Shown one piece after another: positions 46,750 through 55,380 of a stretch of 64,000 bases of DNA (position 1 is its first letter; every line of letters begins with the position of its first letter). The DNA is from Moraxella lacunata (lineage in GTDB: Bacteria; Pseudomonadota; Gammaproteobacteria; Pseudomonadales; Moraxellaceae). A program made the translations under genes and the position numbers. The notes under the pieces were generated by a model. It did no database searches. It saw only the letters and a program-made list of their open reading frames with translations, and was not told the origin of the DNA. The stretch is from the NCBI RefSeq assembly GCF_002027545.1, contig NZ_MXAN01000004.1:72815-136814 (forward strand), written 5' to 3'.

Positions 46750-47298
46750 TTATTCCTTATAAAAACCAAATAAACCTTGTTTATGACACGTGGTAAATAT
46801 CTGACTGTCCACATCATTCATGATAAAAGATTTTTTATTGATAAAATGAATATCAAATGCTCTTTTATTAATGTCATTATTCATCATGTCTTGCACCATT
46901 GGCAAGGATTTTTGTAGGGCGATATTTTCCTGCTCCAAATCATCTTTATTGGCATTTGGCATTCTGACGGCATAATTATGAAATTGATGATTGCCATAAT
47001 GCAGGGTCTCTTGTGCTAATGTCCATGACGATTTGGCAGTGGCGGATTCTATTTGATAGGCATAATCGCTGGGCTGTCCATAATAAATGCGAATATGTTC
47101 GTGCATGGTGTGGTTTTTAAAAAACTGCAACTGACTTTCTTGTTTGATGAGTGGATTGGCGTGTTTGACATGGCATTGCCATTTGCCAATTAGGGCTTTA
47201 TCGCTGTCGGCATGGGGGCTGTATGACGGATTGGCAACACTCATCATCGGCAGTATCATGCACAGACTTAGACTGGCACTCATCATGCATCTAGACAT
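46750..47298 (-). CDS. Exported W-x-C-motif protein, paralogue 4 (divergent)
   Basis: 182-aa exported protein with a Met-rich signal (residues 1-22, ending SVAN). The mature part opens with ALIGKWQCHVK and ends TTCHKQGLFGFYKE, a looser version of the pattern, with a longer His/Asn-rich middle. AAGGAA lies eight bases before the ATG, and the start overlaps the esterase stop by eight bases, so the two genes are coupled. Function unknown. Confidence 0.7.
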   Translation of the reverse strand: MSRCMMSASLSLCMILPMMSVANPSYSPHADSDKALIGKWQCHVKHANPLIKQESQLQFFKNHTMHEHIRIYYGQPSDYAYQIESATAKSSWTLAQETLHYGNHQFHNYAVRMPNANKDDLEQENIALQKSLPMVQDMMNNDINKRAFDIHFINKKSFIMNDVDSQIFTTCHKQGLFGFYKE

Positions 47299-47920
47299 AG
47301 CCAATTTCCTTTAAAAACTGATACAATTCATCGGCAAATTTGGCGTACCCTGCCCCATTGGCATGGATTTGGTCGGATTTGAGCTTGTCGTCCGATAGGA
47401 TATTTGACCATGCTTTTTCAAGTAATGGCACGTTCATCTCGTCCGCCACATCTTTATAAACAGGGTTGTCGCTTGCCTTACCAAACAATGCACTGGCGGA
47501 CAAATGTGGCTCGGCAATCAGCACCACAGGGATATTTTTGTCTTGCAGAGCCTTGATAATGCTTACCAAATTGGCACGGGTTTCGCTGGCACTTACTCGT
47601 CTTAGCACGTCATTACCGCCAATCCCCAGTAGCACCAATTTGGGGTTTTCGCTAATGACGCTGTCCATGCGGTTAAATACGTCTTTGGTCGTATCGCCAT
47701 TGACTCCCATGTTGATGATGTTCCAGCCTGTTTTTTGGGCAAGGATAACAGGATAGCTTTGGGATTTGTCCGCCCCATAGCCAAAGGTCAGGCTATCGCC
47801 CAATGCCACCACTCTACTGCCTTGGGCAAGTTTGGCGACTTTGGGCGTATCACTACACGCCATCGCTAGAACGATGGGCGAAATGGCAAGGGTTTTTAAA
47901 AATAATCGGCGACTTTTCAT
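47291..47920 (-). CDS. SGNH-family arylesterase/lysophospholipase, Tat-type lipoprotein
   Basis: 209-aa esterase related to TesA. The catalytic Ser is in VVALGDSLTFGYGA (about residue 43), the Gly/Asn blocks are INMGVNGDTTKD and LLGIGGNDVLRR, and the Asp-x-x-His block is DQIHANGAGYAKFADEL. The signal is unusual: MKSRRLFLKTLAIS fits the twin-arginine motif SRRxFLK and is followed by lipobox LAMAC, suggesting a Tat-exported lipoprotein. The start at this ATG avoids overlap with the upstream gene. Substrates of relatives are short acyl or lysophospholipid esters. Confidence 0.85.
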   Translation of the reverse strand: MKSRRLFLKTLAISPIVLAMACSDTPKVAKLAQGSRVVALGDSLTFGYGADKSQSYPVILAQKTGWNIINMGVNGDTTKDVFNRMDSVISENPKLVLLGIGGNDVLRRVSASETRANLVSIIKALQDKNIPVVLIAEPHLSASALFGKASDNPVYKDVADEMNVPLLEKAWSNILSDDKLKSDQIHANGAGYAKFADELYQFLKEIGYV

Positions 47921-47951
47921 AATTTTAGCTTGGTTAAAAAAGATTAGTATA

Positions 47952-49178
47952 TCACAAATACACGCAATTTTTTGTTTCATTACGGCGTGGTTTTGGTATC
48001 AAAATGCAAATCTCATCATCGCCCAATTCAATCTTATCATCATTTAAACCAAATACATCTTTTAAATGTTTTTTGTCATTGGTTAAAATATAATTGGTAA
48101 TATTAATAATATTGTTGGTTTCATTCAACTCTTGAATATAATCTGCATAATTAATCATACCACTATTCGCAAGCTGAAAACCTGTAAAATTATCTTCTTC
48201 ATTAATCTTAATCAGGTATTCTTCTTGCTGATAGGTGATTTGATATTTTCCAATTTCATTTTCTGATTTTTCAGAAATACCTATTTGATTAACAAAATAA
48301 TTGGCAATACCATTATAAGTATCAATGTGTTTATAATCATTAAATGTCATTTTTTCAATTTGTTTTTCCATCAAACTTTTGTGAAACATAAATTCATAAG
48401 CCAATGGTAATTCTAACGATTTTTCATCGGTTGTTAAATAATTAATAGCATCAAAATTTATGGATAAATAACGATTAGAAAATATAATAACTTGTAGATT
48501 ATTCTGAATCAACCAATTAATTCTCAATTTTTGAAGAAAGTCACTGGAGTGTTTTAATTGATTTTTTAATATTGATAATTCACGGGTTAACTCTTTCCTG
48601 ATTTTTTCTTTATCATTTAATTGTAGTAATTCTAAATGCCATAAGCGTTGGGTGCGTAGCAAAGCAATATAAGTATAAGATGGAAAATAAGTTTTGTCCA
48701 AATAAACCGCAGGTGGTTTATTTAAAAATAGCTTATAGCGTGTAATAAATTTCTGGTTATCATTGGTCAAAGACTGCCAATGTTCTTTAATAAAATCTTT
48801 AAAGCATTCTTTTTGGGTTAAGGTGCAAAATACAGTTGAATGTAGTTACTCTGGCACTTCTGGCAATGCTGGATAACTCCCCCTTATGTTTTTGGAGAAA
48901 ATTTCTTTTTCTTCATCAGTAACATTTTGCAGGTTTAGTATTTGATGATAAAGGTATTTTCCATTGGTAATAATATCATCACTATCATATGCCAAGCCAT
49001 ACAACAAATAAAAACTTTCTATGTTATCATTAGTTGCATTATTTAACTGTTCGGCACGAATGTTTTCCAATTGCTTAAATGCATCATTTTTGGGTTCATC
49101 GGCATTGGCAGAAACTGCAAAAAATACAGTAGTTAATACAAGTGTTTTTAAAATATTTTTGTAAATACGAATTGTCAT
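47952..49178 (-). pseudogene. Large exported protein of unknown function, split by a single in-frame ochre codon
   Basis: One frame of 408 codons broken only by TAA at 48848-48846. Before it: signal peptide (residues 1-27, ending SANAD) and 83 acidic residues ending YPALPEVPE. After it the same frame continues at once with LHSTVFCTLTQKECFKDFIK, then a long Leu/Ile/Asn-rich segment to FGLNDDKIELGDDEICILIP and a Cys near the end. Composition is uniform across the stop. Internal restart could make the C-terminal 272 residues without a signal. The region is markedly AT-rich compared with aceEF. No family recognised; intact form would be periplasmic. Confidence 0.72.
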
Positions 49179-49198
49179 TTTATTTCCTTATTGGTAAC

Positions 49199-49227
49199 AA
49201 AAAGGACGAAAAGTTTCCGCCCTTTTT
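49199..49227 (-). terminator. Probable terminator after aceF
   Basis: On the minus strand AAAAAGG and CCTTTTT flank a second short pairing (CGGAAA with TTTTCG), giving an interrupted hairpin ending in a T run, 30 bases after the aceF stop. Confidence 0.55.
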
Positions 49228-49258
49228 GCATTTCTTTTTACAGCAAAATTTCACCCAA

Positions 49259-50911
49259 TCAAAGCAAAATCCGTCTTGGGTCAGCCAAAAGTTTGGCAAT
49301 ATAGCGAGTGAACACCGCCGCATCCGCCCCGTTAATCGTACGGTGGTCATACGACAGAGATAGCGGTAGCATAAGACGTGGTTCAAACTCTTTGCCGTTC
49401 CAACGTGGCTGATAGGTAGATTCAGAAATCCCCAAAATTGCCACTTGTGGGTGATTGACAAGCGGTGTGAAGTAAGTACCGCCCATGTTGCCTTGGCTTG
49501 AAATGGTGAATGACGCACCTTGCAAGTCTTTGGCAGACAGTTTCTTGTCACGGGCTTTTTTGGCAAGCTCGCCAATCTCAATGGCAAGCTGGCGAATGCC
49601 TTTGGCTTGGGCATCACGAATCACAGGCACAATCAAGCCGTCATCGGTCGCAACCGCAATACCCATATTCACCGATTTACGGATAATCATTTGGGTGTTG
49701 TCATCCGACACATGGCTGTTGAATTTGGGGTGCTGAGTCAGAGCATACGCAACCGCCTTAACAATAAACGCCAAAATGGTCAAGCCCACGCCTTGTGCCT
49801 TAAACTCGGCTTTTAGCTCGTTACGCATGGCTTCGGTGTCGGTAATGTCCGCCAAGTCAAACTGCGTAACCTGTGGCAGTAGCGTGTTTAGGTTAAGCTG
49901 TGGGATAGAGACTTTTTGCAGGCGGGATAGGTCTTGGACTTCAATCTCACCCCAAATCTCTTTGTTGCTCATGTCAGGCAGTGGTGGCAGGCTAATCGCC
50001 GAACCGCTTGCCATGTTGGCAGTAGGCTTGGTGCTGGCGGTGCTGATGACCGACTTGACATAGCCAAACAAGTCTTCTTTTAGGATACGACCGTGTGGGG
50101 CAGTCCCCTTAACAAGGCTGATATCCACACCCAATTCACGAGCCAACTTACGCACGGCAGGTCCTGCGTGAGCGTCTTTGGCACGAGCGTTGACTTCCGC
50201 TTCTGGCAGTTTGGCACCGCTTGCAGGGGTGGACGTTTGGGCAGGAGCTTGGGCTTTTGGTGCTTCTGTCTTAGGCGTATCAGCTTTAACTTCTGCTTTG
50301 GTTTCGCTTGGAGCGGACGCGGCAAGGGCAGAACCGCCTTTAATGGTAATAAAGGCTTGACCGTTAGTTACAGTATCGCCAGCATGAACCAAAATAGCCT
50401 CTACCACGCCGTCAAGTGGGGCTGGCACTTCCACAGATGCTTTGTCAGACTCAACAAGTAACAAAGATTGACCTTCTGTTACGCTGTCGCCAACCTTGAC
50501 AAGCACTTCGGCAACTTCGGCACTATCCACACCCAAGTCAGGTAGGTTATGCGTTTGGCTTGCACCGCCTGAAACGGCACTTGGGGCTGGCTCGGATTTT
50601 GACTCTTCGGCTTTTGGAGCTTGTGGCTCTTCTTTTGGTTCTTGTGGGGCTTCTTGAACTTCGGCTTTTGAAGTAGAGTCAGATTGACCTGCTTCTACCT
50701 CAAAAAGGGCTGTACCCTCAGAAATGCTATCGCCAACTTTTACCAAAACAGCGGTTACGGTACCGCCCACAGGGGACGGCACTTCTACGGATGCTTTATC
50801 AGATTCTGCCAAAATTAGGCTGTCATTTTCGCTAATAACATCGCCAACCTTGACAAGCACTTCTGCCACTTCGGCACTGTCTACGCCCAAATCGGGGGCT
50901 TTAATTTGCAT
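49259..50911 (-). CDS. aceF: Pyruvate dehydrogenase complex E2, dihydrolipoyllysine acetyltransferase
   Basis: 550-aa core subunit of the pyruvate dehydrogenase complex, transferring acetyl groups to CoA. It has two lipoyl domains (residues 1-75 and 120-195) with lipoylated Lys 39 and Lys 157 in ESDKASVEVP, separated by Ala/Pro/Glu-rich linkers. An E1/E3-binding domain follows (AGPAVRKLARELGVD, about 249-285), then the catalytic domain with SYDHRTINGADAAVF near the C-terminus. Enterobacterial E2 has three lipoyl domains; two is common elsewhere. It follows aceE by 11 bases. The E3 gene is not in the window. Confidence 0.97.
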   Translation of the reverse strand: MQIKAPDLGVDSAEVAEVLVKVGDVISENDSLILAESDKASVEVPSPVGGTVTAVLVKVGDSISEGTALFEVEAGQSDSTSKAEVQEAPQEPKEEPQAPKAEESKSEPAPSAVSGGASQTHNLPDLGVDSAEVAEVLVKVGDSVTEGQSLLLVESDKASVEVPAPLDGVVEAILVHAGDTVTNGQAFITIKGGSALAASAPSETKAEVKADTPKTEAPKAQAPAQTSTPASGAKLPEAEVNARAKDAHAGPAVRKLARELGVDISLVKGTAPHGRILKEDLFGYVKSVISTASTKPTANMASGSAISLPPLPDMSNKEIWGEIEVQDLSRLQKVSIPQLNLNTLLPQVTQFDLADITDTEAMRNELKAEFKAQGVGLTILAFIVKAVAYALTQHPKFNSHVSDDNTQMIIRKSVNMGIAVATDDGLIVPVIRDAQAKGIRQLAIEIGELAKKARDKKLSAKDLQGASFTISSQGNMGGTYFTPLVNHPQVAILGISESTYQPRWNGKEFEPRLMLPLSLSYDHRTINGADAAVFTRYIAKLLADPRRILL

Positions 50912-50922
50912 AATTCATCTCC

Positions 50923-53754
50923 TTATTTGGGTTCGGTAATGTTACTGTCATTGAGCAGTTTGGCATCTGCTTTGTCTTCGCTACGCCCTTCGGTACTAAT
51001 GGCACTGTCTGGCTCATCTTTTAGTTCAGGCACTTCTTTTGGTGTCGGACGTGCAGGTGCTGGGGCATCTGGATAGTAGTCATGATGTGGCTGTGGCTGC
51101 CATGCAGGGGCTTGGTCAACGTCAATATCGAAGCTTGAAATGGCATCTTTGACCAAACGCACGTCAATCTCACCCTCATCTGCCAGTTTTTTAAGTGTCG
51201 CAACCACAATATGAGCGGCATCCACATTAAAGAAGCTACGCAAATTGGCACGAGTGTCCGAACGTCCAAAGCCATCTGTACCTAATGTGGTATAAGGACG
51301 GCTGTCAGGCAACCAACCACGCACCTGCTCTGGGAAGTTACGCATATAATCGGTAGCAGCAACCACGATGCCTTTGTGCGGGGCAAGTTGTTTGGTAACC
51401 CAAGGCAATTTTGGTTCATCCGTTGGGTGTAAGCGGTTGTAATCATCACACGCCATACCATCACGGGTAAGCTCATTAAAGCTCGTTACACTCCATACGT
51501 TAGCTTTAATGTTAAATTCTTCTGCCAAAATACGAGCAGCTTTTTGAACTTCTCTTAGAATCACGCCAGAACCTAACAGTTGAACTTGGGTTGAGCCGTT
51601 GTCTTCTAATAGGTACATACCACGCTTAATGCCCTCTTCAATGGCTTGTCTGTCATCGCCGATGGCAGGATGTTCATAGTTTTCATTCATGAGCGTGATG
51701 TAATAGTACACACGTTCGCCATTGCCATACATGCGTTGTAGACCGTCGTGCATGATAACAGCAAGCTCATAACCAAAGCATGGGTCATAGCTGACACAAT
51801 TTGGCACAGTACCAAAGAGAATGTGGCTATGTCCATCTTGGTGTTGTAAACCTTCGCCGTTTAGTGTGGTACGTCCTGCGGTTGCCCCAAATAAAAAACC
51901 TTGGGCTTGCATGTCGCCTGCTGCCCATGCCAAATCACCAATACGCTGAAAGCCAAACATAGAGTAATAAATGTACATTGGAATCATCGGCAATGCGTTG
52001 GTTGAATAGCTTGTGGCAAGACTAATCCACGAACTCATCGCACCTGCTTCGTTAATGCCTTCTTCTAGCATATGCCCATCTTTGGCTTCTTTGTAACCCA
52101 TCAAGGCCTCAGCATCTTCGGCAACATAGTTTTGACCGACTGATGAATAGATGCCAAGCTGACGGAACATGCCCTCCAATCCAAAGGTGCGAGCTTCATC
52201 AGGGACTATCGGAACTACGTATTTATTAAGCCCTTTATCTTTTAATAGGGCAGACAACAGACGCACAAATACCATGGTTGTGGACTGCTCTTTGCCCTTA
52301 CTGCCTTGGAGTACACCATCAAATATAGACAACTCTGGAATGGTGAGTGGAGTATGACCACTGCGACGAGCAGGCAAATGCCCACCTAAGGATTCACGAC
52401 GACCCATCAAATATTTATATTCAGGGCTGTCCTCGCTTGGGCGGTAGAATGGTAAGTTTTGCAAGGCTTCATCGCTGATGGGCAAATCAAATCTATCACG
52501 GAAGTATTTTAGACCATTTTCATCTAATTTTTTAAGCTGATGGGCTTTATTTACCGCTTGGATTTGCTTGGATAAACCATAACCTTTGACAGTTTTGACA
52601 AGGATAACGGTTGGCTGTCCTTTGGTTTTCATGGCCTCGGCATAAGCAGCGTAGACCTTTTTGGGGTCATGTCCACCACGGTTTAGACGCATGATCTCAT
52701 CATCAGACAAGGCAGATGCCATGTCAGCAAGTTCTGGGTATTTGCCAAAGAACTCTTTACGTACAAACGCACCATCACGAGCGGTATAGAGTTGATATTC
52801 ACCATCTACCACCTCTTCCATGCGTTGCTTTAAAGCACCTGATGTGTCTTTGGCAAGTAGGCTGTCCCAATGGTCGCCCCAAATTACCTTAATGACACGC
52901 CAGCCTGCCCCACGAAATACCGATTCTAGCTCTTGAATGATTTTGCCATTACCACGGACAGGGCCATTAAGACGCTGTAAATTACAGTTGATGACCCAGA
53001 TTAGGTTATCAAGTTTTTCACGACCTGCCATAGAAATGGCACCCAAACTTTCAGGTTCATCCGTCTCACCATCGCCCAAAAACGCCCATACTTTACGGTC
53101 TTCGTCTTTAATTAGGCGGCGATTGGTCAGATACTTTTGGGCACGAGCTTGATAAATGCTCATCAAAGGTCCAAGACCCATAGATACGGTTGGAAACTGC
53201 CAGTAGTCGGGCATGAGATAGGGGTGTGGATAGCTTGACAAGCCTTTGCCGTCCACTTCACGGCGGAAATTTTTGAGCTGTTCTTCTGATAGACGACCTT
53301 CCATGAACGAACGGGCGTACATACCAGGGGCACCATGACCTTGATAATAAATCATGTCGCCACCGTGGTTCTCGCTCGGAGCACGCCAAAAGTGGTTAAA
53401 ACCAGTCTCATAAAGCGTCGCTGATGATGCAAATGTCGCCAAATGCCCACCCAAATCATCATCGTTTAGGTTGGCACGCATGACCATCGCTAGGGCGTTA
53501 TAACGCATGATTGAGCGGATTTTACGCTCTAGGTGCAAATCCCCTGGATAAGCAGGTTCGTCTTCGGCGGCAATGGTATTAACATAGGCAGTATCTAGGC
53601 GGTTAAAGGGTAAGCCTTCTTGTACTGCTTTGTTATATAAGGCTTTTAATAAGAATTGAGCCCGCTCTTTGTCAGCGTTTTTGATGACCGACTCAAATGC
53701 ATCAAGCCACTCTTGGGTTTCTACATGGTCGGAATCGTTGTAATAGGTCGTCAT
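50923..53754 (-). CDS. aceE: Pyruvate dehydrogenase E1 component, homodimeric
   Basis: 943-aa thiamine diphosphate enzyme that decarboxylates pyruvate and acetylates the E2 lipoyl group. The TPP/Mg motif begins FLGDGETDEPESLGAIS (about residue 228) with VINCNLQRLNGPVRGNGKI after it. The N-terminal WLDAFESVIK and the central block with QDGHSHIL are typical of the AceE class. The C-terminus adds an unusual 70-residue Pro/Asp/Glu-rich tail (from about residue 890) compared with E. coli AceE. It begins the aceEF unit; inverted repeats lie within 70 bases upstream of the start. Confidence 0.97.
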   Translation of the reverse strand: MTTYYNDSDHVETQEWLDAFESVIKNADKERAQFLLKALYNKAVQEGLPFNRLDTAYVNTIAAEDEPAYPGDLHLERKIRSIMRYNALAMVMRANLNDDDLGGHLATFASSATLYETGFNHFWRAPSENHGGDMIYYQGHGAPGMYARSFMEGRLSEEQLKNFRREVDGKGLSSYPHPYLMPDYWQFPTVSMGLGPLMSIYQARAQKYLTNRRLIKDEDRKVWAFLGDGETDEPESLGAISMAGREKLDNLIWVINCNLQRLNGPVRGNGKIIQELESVFRGAGWRVIKVIWGDHWDSLLAKDTSGALKQRMEEVVDGEYQLYTARDGAFVRKEFFGKYPELADMASALSDDEIMRLNRGGHDPKKVYAAYAEAMKTKGQPTVILVKTVKGYGLSKQIQAVNKAHQLKKLDENGLKYFRDRFDLPISDEALQNLPFYRPSEDSPEYKYLMGRRESLGGHLPARRSGHTPLTIPELSIFDGVLQGSKGKEQSTTMVFVRLLSALLKDKGLNKYVVPIVPDEARTFGLEGMFRQLGIYSSVGQNYVAEDAEALMGYKEAKDGHMLEEGINEAGAMSSWISLATSYSTNALPMIPMYIYYSMFGFQRIGDLAWAAGDMQAQGFLFGATAGRTTLNGEGLQHQDGHSHILFGTVPNCVSYDPCFGYELAVIMHDGLQRMYGNGERVYYYITLMNENYEHPAIGDDRQAIEEGIKRGMYLLEDNGSTQVQLLGSGVILREVQKAARILAEEFNIKANVWSVTSFNELTRDGMACDDYNRLHPTDEPKLPWVTKQLAPHKGIVVAATDYMRNFPEQVRGWLPDSRPYTTLGTDGFGRSDTRANLRSFFNVDAAHIVVATLKKLADEGEIDVRLVKDAISSFDIDVDQAPAWQPQPHHDYYPDAPAPARPTPKEVPELKDEPDSAISTEGRSEDKADAKLLNDSNITEPK

Positions 53755-53800
53755 AAAATTTTCCTACTGTTGTGAATGCTAAGATGAACTTAGCGATGAA

Positions 53801-53823
53801 TGTCAAGCACAGATAGCTTGACA
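53801..53823 (-). promoter_or_regulatory. Operator-like inverted repeat upstream of aceE
   Basis: TGTCAAGC, seven bases, GCTTGACA: a perfect 8-base inverted repeat 47-69 bases before the aceE start. A second inverted repeat TGACA/TGTCA (53819-53836) overlaps it, and CTAAG-N5-CTTAG lies at 53779-53793. A TATAAT at 53883-53878 on the minus strand could be the -10 region, placing the repeats in the early transcribed part. It does not match the E. coli PdhR site. The rest of the spacer 53755-54053 shows nothing else. Confidence 0.5.
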
Positions 53824-54053
53824 GAAAACTGTGTCACTTTTGTGAAAAGCTGTCATAAAAGCTAATTTTAGCCATATATTATAAAAGACTTTGCCTAAAA
53901 TTTGTTATGTCTTTTGGTAAATGTTTATCATTGGACTATTTTTTAAATAAATAGTGAAAATAAATTTTGGGTGAAATCATAACAAACATCTCACCCCAAG
54001 CCCACTAGCCAAACACCGTATCGCCTACCACCAAAGGATGACAACAGAACAAA

Positions 54054-54584
54054 TTACTGATAAAACGCCTGTACTTTTTTCTCGCCATCTTTGACGATGT
54101 TCACAGGCGTCTCATCGCACGGCACTTGATAAATGGTGTTCGCCCCTTTAAAAATATAGACCACATAAGAACTGTCAAGCAGTGGATTGATGTTTTGACT
54201 GGCGTCCTTGACCTTTGCTAATACCATCATCTCATCAGGGCGTGCCAGTACACGCTCGACATCAGATTTATCAAGCGATAAGGCATTCACACCAAAATAC
54301 TCCCACGCCTTATCCACGCTTATCTCATCCAAAGGTTCGGGGTTATCCCACAGCGTTTTTGCCCCTTCAGGCTCTTTCATTTGCATGACAAAACTGCCTG
54401 CTTGCTTGCTCACTTTTATTTGAGCAGGGCTGTTTTTCTCAACGCTATAACAGCCGAGAAATGTCTCTGCCTGCCCATCTGTTTTGGCAGTCGGGGCGTT
54501 ATCGGTTGGGGCTGGCTGGTTGCAGGCGGTTAAGCCAAGGGCAAAGAGAGTGGATAGGATGCAAAAATAAGATTTGATAGACAT
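54054..54584 (-). CDS. Lipoprotein of unknown function
   Basis: 176-aa lipoprotein with lipobox LTAC (Cys 21), then a Thr/Ala/Pro-rich spacer. A folded part contains ETFLGCYSVEKNSPAQIKV, FVMQMKEPEG, then IYQVPCDETPVNIVKDG; the two Cys at about 45 and 159 could pair. No family recognised and no catalytic motif seen. It is read leftwards as a single gene towards aceE's upstream region, with a family B core palindrome behind it. Confidence 0.7.
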   Translation of the reverse strand: MSIKSYFCILSTLFALGLTACNQPAPTDNAPTAKTDGQAETFLGCYSVEKNSPAQIKVSKQAGSFVMQMKEPEGAKTLWDNPEPLDEISVDKAWEYFGVNALSLDKSDVERVLARPDEMMVLAKVKDASQNINPLLDSSYVVYIFKGANTIYQVPCDETPVNIVKDGEKKVQAFYQ

Positions 54585-54758
54585 GGTGTGATTAATAAAG
54601 GTTAAGTTAAATTGGTTTGTGTTGGTTTTTGATTTTAGATGATTTTATTAATTTTAAAAGCAAAACCATCAATTGCTGGCATAAATTGAAAAATTGAATT
54701 TATCAAAGGGTAAATTTTGGTATTTTCCATCAATAATACTTTTTGGACGGACTTGTAG

Positions 54759-54778
54759 GGGCAAATTGCAATTTGCCC
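54759..54778. repeat. Family B core palindrome, solitary and perfect
   Basis: GGGCAAATTGCAATTTGCCC, a perfect 20-base palindrome in the spacer between trmL and the lipoprotein gene downstream. Confidence 0.7.
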
Positions 54779-54829
54779 TTTGATAAAGTGTTGATTTTTG
54801 GGCAAATAAATTACCTCAATACATCCAGC

Positions 54830-55360
54830 TCACTCGGGACGGCTAGACAGACGATGATAACCCACGCTCTCTCCGACATCGCCGACAAACCCAAGCTGTC
54901 GCCACACTTCATACAGGCAAATTGCCACGCTGTTAGATAGGTTAAGACTGCGAGAGTCGGGGAGCATGGGCAATCTTAGCCAGTTATCCGCCCCGATGTC
55001 ATCACGCACATCAGACGGCAGCCCGTCTGTCTCCGAGCCGAACACCAGTGCCACCGAGCTGCTACCAACTTTAAAATCATAGTCATAAAACGGACGGCTA
55101 AATTTGGTCGTCATCGCAACGACTGTATCCACGCCCACGCTTGTCAAATAGGCACGGCACGCCTGCCAGTCATCATGCACTTGCATGTTGGCGTATTCAT
55201 GATAATCTAGCCCCGCCCGTCTTAGCTTTTTATCATCAAGTTCAAAAGCTAAGGGCTTGATAAGGTGCAGTTTTGCCCCTGTATTGGCACACAGACGAAT
55301 GGCGTTGCCGGTGTTGTTGGGGATTTTGGGGGTGTAGAGAACGATATGAATTTGTTTCAT
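54830..55360 (-). CDS. trmL: tRNA (cytidine/uridine-34-2'-O)-methyltransferase
   Basis: 176-aa SPOUT-class enzyme that 2'-O-methylates the wobble nucleotide of leucine tRNAs. It opens with IHIVLYTPKIPNNTGNAIRL, and the knot motifs are VALVFGSETDGLP and LRLPMLPDSRSLNLSNSVAICLYE (read in two parts), which is the family hallmark. The length is slightly over the usual 150-160. It begins 20 bases after hemW and is likely co-transcribed with it. Confidence 0.94.
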   Translation of the reverse strand: MKQIHIVLYTPKIPNNTGNAIRLCANTGAKLHLIKPLAFELDDKKLRRAGLDYHEYANMQVHDDWQACRAYLTSVGVDTVVAMTTKFSRPFYDYDFKVGSSSVALVFGSETDGLPSDVRDDIGADNWLRLPMLPDSRSLNLSNSVAICLYEVWRQLGFVGDVGESVGYHRLSSRPE

Positions 55361-55380
55361 GGTTGTTATTTCATGGTTTT

